64,000 nucleotides of DNA from Scenedesmus sp. ARA3. Taxonomy: Eukaryota; Chlorophyta; Chlorophyceae; Sphaeropleales; Scenedesmaceae. The stretch's first letter is position 1, and the number at the start of each line of letters is the position of its first letter. Shown piece after piece: positions 12,821 to 23,400 of the stretch. The notes below the pieces were generated by a model. It ran no database searches. It had not been told where the DNA came from and saw only the letters and a program-made list of their open reading frames with translations. A program made the translations under genes and the position numbers. Where the stretch lies: assembly GCA_004335835.1 (NCBI GenBank), contig RWJK01000774.1, positions 1-64,000 of the forward strand, given 5' to 3'.

Positions 12821-15058
12821 TATCAGCGACTGCCTGGACATGCTCAGCAAGCCCCTGCATGCAACGGCACTCAGAACGTATAGTTGTACATAGTAAAGCA
12901 ACACAATGTTTCACTGAAACCTCCTGGCAGGAGGCTGGCTGCAGGTGGGAAGGCTGCCACATGCTATAATGTCAAAGAGCGCGCAGCACAGGCGCGTGAA
13001 ACTACACCACTTGCACTACGTGCACGCACCGAGTGAATGCACACACCCTGCCGAAAATTCAGCTGCCCGCTCAACCACAATCCTACATCATCTCAGACCT
13101 TGCAAAGCCGCCAGAAGTGTGACATGCCCTCCGGCTCATTCAGCACCTCAAATGCCAGCACAGCATTCAGGAAACTCGGACCACCCGGCACCACTGATCT
13201 CGGCAATGCTTCTGATCATTGGGCTTGTTGTGAGCGCGCGGCGCACCAAGATGTGTGCATGCCCCAAGATGCCAGGTGCCAAAGTCACGACCAACATCAA
13301 GGTGAAGCGCACCTTGTACAGCCGCCAGAAGTGTGACATGCCCTCGGGCTCATTCAGCACCTCAAACGCCAGCACAGCATCAAGGAACCTCGGACCACCC
13401 GGCTGCATTCTTTCCTGCAAGCCCTTGATCATCGGCAGTAGCGCATTGCCAATATAAGCATCTGTAGCTCTGTCATTACTCATCATGAGGATGGCTCGCG
13501 CGCGGTGCGGTTCAGGGTTGAGCCGCCGCACTGCCAGCACATCGTGTGACCAGAGGGAGATGCTCAACAGCAGGCCGTGCTGCTGGTAGGCTGTGGATAG
13601 TAGCCATTTGAGGTCTGTCATGAAGCCTGCGGGAAGGCCCAGCACCATGGGCTGGCCAGTGGCCTGCGGCATGCATTGCAGCGTCGGCACCGTTGTGGTT
13701 GTTCATGTGTAAGTCCATAGCTACAAAGGACTTGGCCAGCACGGTGCGCGCTGTCGCTGTACACTACCTGAAAACCTTCTGTAGAGCATGCCACATGTGT
13801 GTAAAAGCAGCAAGTCTGGAGCAGCAATGCACAGGCCAGCACAAGTACAGTCTCAATTGCTCCACCTTGGCAGCACAGCAAAGCCTGCCATGCATCACAC
13901 CTGGTCATAGCCCCAACTCGGGCTCCTCCTGCCATCAATGTGCAGCCAGAACCGCACCGAGTTGGCCCCTGTTGCTGCTATCTCAGCAAGCGCCTGATCT
14001 AGCACACTGCGAAGCGCATCAGCAGTCAGGCCATAGGTGTTGCCCTCAAAAGGCAGGAACTGCACGTTGCCCAAGTTCACGCCTGTCAGGAATAGGTCGC
14101 GGCCGTTGTGCTGCAACAAGCCGCCGGCAACACCCGGCAGACGGCTGCATACTGGCTGTGGGGCTGTGGCATTCAAGCCAGCTGGTAAGGCACGGGCTGG
14201 CTGTGGGGCTGATGTGGCGTTGAGGCCGACTGGTAGGGCAGTGCCTGCAGCGGCAGCAGCAACAACAGAGGCAGCAGCAACAACAGAGGCAGCAGCAACA
14301 GCAGCAGCAGCAGCGACAGCAGGTCTGGCAAGCTTGGTTTGCAGCAAGGGCTGGCTGTGGGGCTGATGTGGCGTTGAGGGCAGTTGGTAGGGCAGTGCCT
14401 GCGAGGGCAGCAGCAACAGCAGAAGTGTTTTACTCTGCAGCTGGAGGGTCGACACCGGCAAGACCTGAGATGCTCATGCACCTGCACCTGCAACCTGGGC
14501 CCCACACCATCGTGGTCATGCCAGTTTGTTTGGTGTGCGGCAAAAATTAGGAACGCAGCCAATACATCTCTGTTGATGTGCTGGCAAGCCTGCAACGCTG
14601 CAGTGCTCATGGTATGATGGGTGAAGATTGGCAGCTGTCTGTGCGGCACATGAACTGCAGGCAGCAGTAAGTTGCATTGCAGCAAGTCCAATGTTCTGTC
14701 ATGTCAAGCGCTGTATAACCTGGCGGACAAGGCGGCCCTCACCTGCCGGAGTGACTGCCACACCAGCCGCCGCTGCGGGGGGTGTAACAGCTGCTGCTGC
14801 AGCTGCTGCTGGTGGTGGTGTTGCTGCTGCTGCTGCTGCTGCTGCTGGAGGCCCAGCTTCCGATGCTGCTCCACCTGATGAAGGGTGCAGCTGTGCTGCC
14901 GGCTGCCCCGGTGCTGTTCCTGCTGCTCGTGCCAGTGTTGCTCCTCTTGCTGTTGCTGGTGCTGCTGCTGCTGCTGGTGGTGGCGCCTGCCACACACTGG
15001 CAGCAAAGCCAGTGCCCTGGGAGCCAGCAGGCACTGGCACGGCTGAACTGGGGTGCAT
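10135..15058 (-). CDS. Glycoside hydrolase family 5-like (mannanase/cellulase-type)
   Basis: Exons are 13901 up to about 14455, then 13663-13313, 12441-12253, 11996-11919, 11471-11280 and 10767-10135 (stop at 10135). All verified joins are phase 0, and exon lengths of 351, 189, 78, 192 and 633 keep the frame. The N-terminal exon 15058-14743 (Ala/Pro-rich, preceded by hydrophobic LVLLLGV) is probable, but its join is not proven. GH5 features are GVNLGNVQF and NSVRFWL early, FEVLNEPEG (acid/base Glu at 13349-13351), and VVVGEHWNE (nucleophile Glu near 10610), followed by GWAWFNVSEVFD. The C-terminus is Ser/Gly-rich. Retaining GH5 enzymes cut beta-1,4-mannans or glucans, so a role in cell-wall remodelling is likely. 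Substrate specificity cannot be read from sequence. Confidence 0.8.
10779..10923. repeat. Long (CAG)n tract in the last intron of the GH5-like gene
   Basis: About 29 uninterrupted AGC/CAG triplets run to about 10867, followed by interrupted CAG/CGG triplets. The tract lies directly upstream (on the gene strand) of the acceptor at 10768, where CTG repeats form the pyrimidine-containing approach to the splice site. Confidence 0.95.
11100..11165 (-). pseudogene. Partial copy of GH5 exon 11471-11280, 3' edge
   Basis: The segment with CTCACCAGCACGCTGTCC and GCACGGCGCGCTGCCGCAGT closely matches 11276-11330, the real exon end and donor. It sits in the following intron. It keeps the donor but has several substitutions, so it looks like a decayed exon-edge duplicate. 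Confidence 0.7.
11587..11665 (-). pseudogene. Partial copy of GH5 exon 11471-11280, 5' edge
   Basis: The block GCGCTGCGCGCTTGATGGCG through GCAGCAGCTTTGTGTGGG followed by CACCTGCAG nearly repeats 11409-11475. It lies upstream of the authentic exon on the gene strand. The acceptor CAG is kept, so it could compete for splicing. Confidence 0.75.
12551..12568. other. Assembly gap (18 N)
   Basis: Eighteen undetermined bases are followed directly by a poly-G run. The gap lies between two copies of a duplicated exon plus CAG tract (12340-12530 and 12600-12800), so the assembler probably failed on the duplication and its length is not reliable. Confidence 0.95.
12606..12822 (-). pseudogene. Copy of GH5 exon 12441-12253 (5' part) plus flanking CAG tract
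   Basis: The minus strand encodes NYQYNMSCGSYSWGSKSWPC, differing from the authentic exon mainly at one residue (Trp to Cys). The same acceptor and upstream (CTG)n tract follow at 12740-12822. The copy stops early at a CAG run instead of continuing to the HDV donor. It is a partial exon duplication inside the intron between 13313 and 12441. Confidence 0.75.
13084..13175 (-). pseudogene. Copy of GH5 exon 13663-13313, 3' edge with NEP motif
   Basis: The block with GCCGCCAGAAGTGTGACATG, then GGCTCATTCAGCACCTCAAA, repeats 13320-13400 almost exactly. It therefore includes the catalytic ..EVLNEPEG.. coding stretch. It lacks the rest of the exon and lies in the next intron, so it is a partial duplicate and not a second active site. 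Confidence 0.75.
14810..14850. repeat. CTG/CAG tract in the probable GH5 N-terminal exon
   Basis: A run of CTG triplets (CAG on the gene strand) encodes poly-Ala in the frame of the probable N-terminal exon. It is length-variable in kind and gives open antisense frames. Confidence 0.7.
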
Positions 15059-15132
15059 GACACCCAGCAGCAGGACAAGGGTGGCGTAGCAGCCTGCCGC
15101 CTGCTCATATGCCAGCAGCAGCGCAGCAGCAT

Positions 15133-17440
15133 TGCGTCACGTGCAGATTGCTGTTGATGATGAAACTTGTGCCAGCATGCGTGGCTCTTTGCAGCTGCCT
15201 GGGTGCCTTCAAGACTTGATGAGGAATTGCAGGCTAAGTGAAGGACGTAATCAAAGACTTGGGTTTTCTATGCTACCATGCAATGACACCTGCAGTTGCC
15301 TTAAAACTGCCCACATCACTGGCCCTGCTGCGCTTCTATTGCTTGGTTCTGGTGTGCCCTAGCCCCACCTGTGACGACCAAGACATCATGATCGCACTGA
15401 TACACTTCAACCAGCTCAGAACAGCTGTGCAGGCCCTTCTACGTGCATGCAGACAAGACAGGTGTTGAAAACTGTACTGGCTGTCACAAGCATGTCGTCC
15501 TCAAGTGCGTACACAGCATTGCAGGCGCCCTACTCAATTTCGCAGGTGTCCTGGCAGAAGCACACAAGCTAGGCAGGCATAGCAGCCATATGATGGAATC
15601 GACCTCGTCAACGCCTTTTGAGCGTATCCAATGTGCGAATGTACCAACGTTGGCGGGCACCGGCTGCCGTTTGTACTTCTAACGGGCCTTCTCTCGTGAG
15701 CGAAGCGTGCGATCCTACTGCACCCAAATCCGAAATCGGGATGGTTTTATAATAGCAGTAAATACGAATCACGTGCTCACGCCCAGCGCGCCATCCGTTC
15801 ATGTTGTTACAAACAGCGGTTATGGATGATGCAGTGCACCCCTTGCGCCACTCCCTCGCCCCCACACATGTCATGCCATGCCAATCCATGCACAGCTCAA
15901 CCTCTCAAGCCAGCTACTGGCAGATTTAAAAGCCTGCAGCGCTGCTAAAGTCAGGAAGCAACCAGAGAGCTGCCGGCCAGGAGGAACATTGTGCATGCAA
16001 AGCCGTGCGGCGAAACCACAGAGCAACTGCATGCTGCCTCCTGTTAGCATCTGCAAGACACCTCACTGCGAAAATAAGTGCTGGATCGGGCATACCCACG
16101 AAACAGACAGCCCAATCTTGTCAGTCAAACTCAACACAGAGCTGCTTAGATGCCTGCCTGCCTAACAATCGTCCTGCTGGGTGTAAGTCAGCTACATCTA
16201 TCACAGCGCAGGTGGTCACTTGTTTGTTTGGCTGGTTGCTTGCAGTGCAGAGCAAGAGCAGCAACAGCATCAGGTGAGTAAACACGCTCACGATGCCACT
16301 GTACGCCACAAGCCTTCCTCAAATCAACCTACAGCAGCATGCACAAGAACATGCTGCATCACAATGCTCAAACACCATGCCATCCCACACACAGCAGCGC
16401 AGCACCTAGGTGTTGTGATTCCAGCCCGTTGCATCCATGCCTAACCTACATGGTAGGAGCAGCAGGGCACAATGGAAACAGGCACATGCCTAAAGCAGCT
16501 CACCACAATGAGCTGCCAGACATGCTGCAGCGGAACCAATCATTGCGCGCGTGACACACAGCAGCACATTGCTTCAACGTGACGTGATGTCAGATGATAC
16601 CACACAAAGGAACAGCATAACGTCAAGAGACTCCAAGTCCATTGCTGGCCTGTAGCCAAGAAAGCATCCAACCATCGCTACCAGGAACGTGCGGTTGCCT
16701 AACTACCAACTACCTGTGTGCTGCTGAGCCCCTCCGTCCACTTCAAAACAAATACTCGCACCCCATCAGGTCGGATGGGACACGAGCCACGTCAGCTAGC
16801 TGTCAAGTCACAGTCGTGGTCACATGCAGCTGCCTACGTCTCGCCCCTGCTTGCCTAGCTGTGCACTGTGCTGTACCTAGCTATGCTAACGCCGCCACGC
16901 CCGTTCAGAGTTGTCTGTCGAAGTGTGTGAGGTGCCTGCCAGGTCATGATCTGTCGTCCCACCAGTGCGCGCAACAAAAGGTCAAGACAAGGACACCACG
17001 CATCGGTGCAGACACACTACAGGCGCATCCCAGGCAACTGGGCATGCTGCTGCTGCTGCTGCCAGCCTTTCCCATAACAGCAGCCAACGTGCCATGCGCA
17101 GCAGCCCATGCACCGCAGCCGTTTGAAACCAAAGCAGTGGGCCAATCACAACAGGTATGTACTCATGCTGCCCAGTCAGTTGTCAGTTGATCACCATGTC
17201 GGCAGCACTTGACCCAGCCCCCCACCCCCAGCCCTGCACCAGGCAGCTGCACCTGAACCACCAGCATGCCACCTGGCCACTGCCACCACCCAGCAACCCC
17301 TGCAAGCAGCGCCGCCGCAACCATACTGCTGCAAGAAAATGTGCCTCATCGATCACCCCCACCCCCCTGCTGGTGAAACCGCCAGCCACCGTCTCTGCCG
17401 CCACCAACCCAGTTGCAGCATGGCAGCTGCCACCAACAAC
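15133..17440. other. Intergenic stretch without a confident gene
   Basis: Scattered frames under 190 residues on both strands, for example plus 16642-17190, show no motif and no splice-supported continuation. The stretch separates the 5' side of the GH5-like gene from the 3' end of the giant coiled-coil gene, both on the minus strand. It must hold the GH5 promoter and the coiled-coil 3' UTR. Confidence 0.45.
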
Positions 17441-17450
17441 AGCCGGCACT

Positions 17451-20400
17451 TCAGTTGTAGCCGTAGCTGCTGCCGACTGACCGCGTGGGCGACCCACTCG
17501 GCGACCCTGTCTCAGCAGCCCAGCTGCGCCGCAGCGCAGACAGACCGCCAGCACCAGGGCCAGCCGCACAGCTCGCCCCGCTGTACAGTGCGCTGCTGCC
17601 GCCTGTGTTCAGCAGCATGCTGCGCTCACCCAGCCCCAGCCCTGAGCTGCCTGCCCCACCTGCACCAGCCTGCATTGGCAGCAGCATGCCTGGGCCGCCA
17701 CTGCCAGCTGTGCTGCCTGCGCTGCAGGGGCGGCCGACCAGAGCTAGCTTGCGGCGCAGCGCGTCAACTGTGCGCGCCTTCTCGGCTGCATCCTCCTCGT
17801 TGCGCTTGCAGCGCTCCATCAGCGCAGCAATCTGCAGCAGCAAAGTGGCAGAAACACAACGCAACAGTTTGGCTCAGCAGGACGCCACGTCTATGTGCGC
17901 AAACGTCCACGCCTACCAAACAAACTTGATACACAGCCGCGCCGCCCAGCCTGCAACCTAGCTTCAGCCTCAGCAGCAGCCACTATAAGTACGTACAGCA
18001 GTTGTCACAAGCCCCAAACCCTGTCCTCCCTGCAACCTCGCAAGCTGCTGCTCACCTGCGCATCCTTGCCCAGGCGCATCGCCTCCCAGGCCTTGAGCAT
18101 GTGGTTGAGCTCCCGCACCTCCTGGCCCTTCTTGTCTGCAGCTGACTGCGCCAGCGCCAGCTGCTGCTGCACCTTGTCCAGCTCAGCGCGAGCCACCTCT
18201 AGGCTAGCCAGCGCCTCCTGGCGCTGCACTGCAGCCTCGGCCTGTGCACGCGCTGCGCCGTCAGCAGCAACCTGCAGGGGCAGCGTGCAGCATCCAGTCA
18301 AGCACACGTTGCGGTGCATTCGGCTTAGGCAATGACTGCAAACGAGGATTACAAATTGCTGTCGGTGCAAGACCTTCTCAGTGAATGCTCATATCAGCCC
18401 AAGATGCTTGTACCAGCAACAGATGCCGATTGACGCTGCATAAAAATGCTACTGTATCTTGAACCATGGGTGCCGCAGTTCCGCACCTTCAGTGCCGCCA
18501 GGCGCTGCGAGTTGGCTGTGCCCTGCTCAATGGCACGCGCCAGCTGTACCTCCAGGTCCCCGCAGCGCGCAGCGGTGGCCGCCTGCTGGTCTGTCTTGGC
18601 TGCCAACGCAGCCTGCAGCCAGCAGCACGTGCAGCAACGAGCAAGCACGCCAGTCAGCTCCATGACCCCACAGCACCAAGCACTGTCAAAACACCATATT
18701 GAGCAAGCCGCTGCGTGAAGCATGCTGCAGCAACCAACAAACAATACAGCATATGCACGTATGCCAATCCAATGCCACAGCCAAACCCCTCCTGCAATGC
18801 AGCCCACCTGCAGCTCCTCCTGCTCCACCAGCTGCCGCTTCAGCCGGCCGTACTCCTCCACCTGGCGCCGGATCTCCGCCTCAATCACGCCCTGCTGCGC
18901 AGCCCGGCCCTCCAGCTGCCCGCGCAGCGCGCGCACCTCCTCCTGCGCCTTGCCGAGCGAGGACTGCTGCGCAAAGATCTTGTCTGATTGCGCCCTGCAG
19001 CAGGAGCAGAAATCAAGCAGGCCAAAATTCAGGGCATGTTGATGTTGCGGGTGAGGCAAGCAGGCATTTGTACGCGGCAACCCTGCTAGGACATACTCAT
19101 TATCCGCCCATGCATGCGCGGTAAAGCTGTCAAGCAGCACAGCCGGGCACAGGCAGCAGGTCAGCAATGCAATACACTAGTGCAGACATGCGCGCAGCAG
19201 CCCTAGCTGGCACTTGCAACTCACTTTAGCGTGCTCTGCAGCTGCGCCAGCTCATCAGCCTTGCCTGCCAGCCGCGCCTCCTGCTCTGCGCTGCGTGTTG
19301 CTGCAGAGGCCAGCTCGCGTGCCTGGCGGCCCAGCTCAGACGCTACCATGTCAATGAGCTCAGACATCACCTGCGGCACAAGGATAACCAAACAATAATA
19401 TCACACCTGAGTTTTCTTTTAATGCTATCTCAGCATGGCAAGCGGCAACTGCTGGGAGCGTGTGCCTAATAGCCAGACCATCTGCAACTAGAAGCCGCAG
19501 CTCGCTGGCGACTATGTGCGCAGAAGCAGAGCAATAAGATGGAGGTGCTAGTGCTAGCGCTGTGAACAGTGCGAGCTGGATATTCTGTGCTCTGCTGCCT
19601 ACCGTGATTGGTGCAGTCCCTGACTTTGGTGGCTCCAGGATGGTGTAGCTGCTGCTGCTGCTGACACTGATGAGCAGCTGCCGCAACACACCAGCCAGCC
19701 TTGCCACTTGACTCTCCAGCTGGCGCAGTTGCTGGCGCTCGGAAGCTGCAGCATTGCAAGCCTGGGCACACAACACAGAACAGCAGGCAGGCGATGGTGA
19801 CTATGTTACAGAGCAATTCAGCAAGGAATTGACACCAGGCTGCTAACAAGATGCGCAGGTCAGTCAGTGCTGGTTTGTCAGCACAGGCCAGTCAGAGAAA
19901 ATTGTATGCTCAGGGCAGTCCCTGCCACCAAATCCGCTCACCTGCGACACATCCTGGTGAGCAGCATCGGCTGTCTGCCTGCAGTTAGCAGCCTCCTGCT
20001 TGGCTGCTGACAGCTCCGCCTGGCAGGAAGAGAGGCGGCTCGCTGCTGTTGCTGCCGAGTCTGTCAGCCGGCTGATCTCCGACTCAGACAGCTCCAGCTG
20101 CTTCTGCAGAGATGATGCCTGCAGGAACACACAAAACAGGTCAATACCACACATGCATACACACCAGGGCCAACCAGTCTCAGACAGCCAGCCAGGATGC
20201 ATGCTGGCGGCTACACGATGACGCGTCAACGCTGCTCTGCCGCACCCTGCAATGGCCTGCCCCACCCACCTTGCTGTTGGCGCTGTTGAGCTCCGCCTCC
20301 AGCGCCTGCCGCCGCACCTCAGCAGCAGCAAGCCCGCTCTCCTTGCTGGCCAGCTGGCTCTCCAACGCCTGCAGCTGCGCGGCAGCGCGCGCCTGCACCG

Positions 20401-23400
20401 CAGCCAGCGCAGCTGCACTGGACGACAGCTCGCCCTTGCTGTCCAGCAGCTGCTGCTGCAGTGCTGCTGCGTCGCTGCGCGCCAGCTCCAGCTGCGTGAC
20501 TGCCTGGCCCAGCTGGAAGTTGAACTCCTCGATCTTGTGGTCCTTCAGCTTGCTGGACTCCTTCCAGGCAGACACCACCTGCACATACACACGACGTCAC
20601 ATGCATACCAGGCGATAGTGAGCAGTGGCACTGCTGGAGTCTGCCAGAGCTGCTACAGCGGCAGCACACTATGGCTGGCGCGCTGCCGGCATCAACACAA
20701 CCTGCAGCACGGAAAGCTGCTGGAACTGCTGCCTCAGCAGCCGGTGCTCCTCTGCTATGCTGCATGCAGGTGCTTTTGCTGCTGCGGATTGCCGGCTGCA
20801 CCACGCGCCTCACCTTGCCGACACCATTGTGTGCTGCAACTGCGCTCTTGCTGCTTTGCCTGCTCAAGCCGCGCAGCATGCTGGGGCTGCTGGCTGTGCC
20901 TGGGCTGCCGCTGCTGCTGGTTCTGTGTGCCAGGCTGTAGCTTGGAGTGGTTGACCCGCTAATGCCAGGGCTGTCGGCTGACAGGTGAGACAGATCCAGC
21001 TTCAGCTGCTCAATGAGCCTGTCCTTGCTGGCGAGCGTGTCCTGTGCTGCGCCAAGCTGTGCTGCCATGTCTGAGGCCTGCTCTCGCAGCGCACGCAGCA
21101 GCCTGCCGTGATCAGCCAGCTGCTGGGTCAAGTCAGCATTGGCCTGCAGGAAAGCAACCGACAGCAGCATCCCTTTCAATGAGGTTAACCGGCCCATTGC
21201 GCATTGCACAGCAAGCCCGACCCATCACACTGCTGGCTCCGCTGCCTGTGAAAAATACAGGGCTAATCACAGCGCAGGGGTATGTGCCGGTGCTGTGGTT
21301 TCTTGAAATGACATTGTGCGAGCTGAGCATGTGTCGTGCTATAGCTGATGGATACAACAGGGGCTTTTGCACATGCAGCCGAGCTGCTTACCTTGGCCAG
21401 CTCTGCACGCTTGGCGTTTGCAGCGTCCAGATCAGACGTAAGCCGGACAATCTGCTCCTGCTGTGACACTACACGCCCAGCAAGTGCAGCCAGGCTGTCA
21501 TCGTCACCAGCTGCCTCCTCTATGCTGCGTTCTGACACAGGGCTTTCTGCACCACCTGTCCCGCTGTGCAGCAAGCGCTGGCTAGCCTGGCGCCGCATTG
21601 CCTCCTTCTTCGCTTGTGCCTGCGACAAAACAGGAGATGAACCGGTCAATAAGCATGCATATGGTGAAATCAGCTCCTCACCGACCTTTATTTGTAGAAG
21701 CAGGGTCCATCTGGCATGAATGATCGCACCGACAGAACAACCGGCGAATGGCCCTGCATAGCGACTCTTATCCCTCTGAAATCAAATATAAGTGTTTGAA
21801 GATGCTGTGCAGCTATACAGATACACGCTTTGTGCAATCGGCGCCAACGGGCCGAACATGTGCAATATGCAATTCGCAGCTGTATAGTATTATTTACAAC
21901 AGTTTAAACCAAACATAGTATGTGCAAAGTATGATTATACGTACAAAAGTGCGACACCAAGCATGCACCGGTTCAAACACAGGATGATGGTGAGCTGAAG
22001 TACAACAACACGTCACGTGTGCTATGCATCACCCCAAACAACACATTCACCACCCTCAGCAACGAATGATCAAGCATCAGCCAGCTGAATGCAGGCATGA
22101 AACTGCTGACGAAGTACACCTTACCTGCATGGCACTGCTGAGGGCCTCTGCCTGAGCACGAGCCTCTGCTGCAGCAGACATTGCTGCTGCAGCTTCCTCT
22201 TGTGCAGCGTGCAGTGCTCTCTGCACAGAATAACACAACAACGAACTTTGATGAGCGCAAACATGATTATGTTGATTGCTATCAACATGTCATGCAGATT
22301 CAGCGCTGCAGGCTTTGCACCGCAGCTGTCTGAGCAATTGGAGAAGCAGAGAGGAAGGCTCTGGACTTCAGCCCTTTCTGTTGCAAAGTTGCCCAGTCCA
22401 CACATATGAGCATCTGCATACGGTTGACGGCAAGCATCAATTTTTCATGCAATGTGCAGTGCTGCAGACTGTACCAAACAGGGACTGCAGAAGCCAACAA
22501 CTGCTGGCCTGCAGCCCCCTGTGCTGGACCATCGCATGCCTCACCTTGTAGTGCGCCTCTATTTCTGCCTGCATGCTTGCATCATCATCCATGGTTGACA
22601 GCCCTGAACCAGCGTCCTGCAGGAGGGCACCTGCCTGAGCCGCAGCAACAGCTGCTGCTGCCTCACGCAGGGCTTCCAAGTCTGTGCGTTTCACACCAAC
22701 ACAGCAGGCACAACACCATCAGCATCTGGATATTGTTGTGGTTTTGGCGCCTAATCCAGCGTAGTAAGTTGCAAGTAAGCAGCTGCATGCGAGCTGCACT
22801 GTGGACATCAAACGCAGTCCAAGTACCCAGGTGCCTATCCTGCTCATTGCATGTGCTACCGCTGCACAGCTGTGCAGACATACTTGTCTCAAGACGGATT
22901 CCACAGTCCTCCCGTTTGCAGAGTGCTGGCAATGAGAGTGCAAGTGGCGAGTGAGATGCTGCTGACTGTGTGTGTAGTGCTGACAGGCAAAGGTAGATTC
23001 ATGCGAAGACGAAAAAAGACATCAAAGTATGATGGAAATTAAAAAAACATTGAAATGCTGCACAACACGACAACCGTCATCGCAGCACTGCTTAGCAGTC
23101 GGGTTTACGTACGAACGAGGACCGCAGTCTGACCTTGATCCTGAGCATTGCTTACGACCTTGCTATGCACAAAGCGCCCGGTAAAATAACGGCAACATGG
23201 GACAGGAGCAGACCAAGCCTTAGGGACAAAGTCAAACCTGTTTTGACCGGCACTCACCAAGAGACCGGCTGACCAGAGGCGACACAGTGCAACTGTTGGC
23301 CTTCGACAACGACTCCACATGCTTCTTGAGCTGACAGATCTGCAAGCACAGCAACCACGGCAGAGTCAGTTGAGAACATGCGCAGGCCACGAGGAGCAGC

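Noticed and set aside
13084..13175. A second glycosidase active site
   Set aside because: Only the exon edge with the NEP segment is copied; the rest of the catalytic exon is missing, so it is a partial duplicate.
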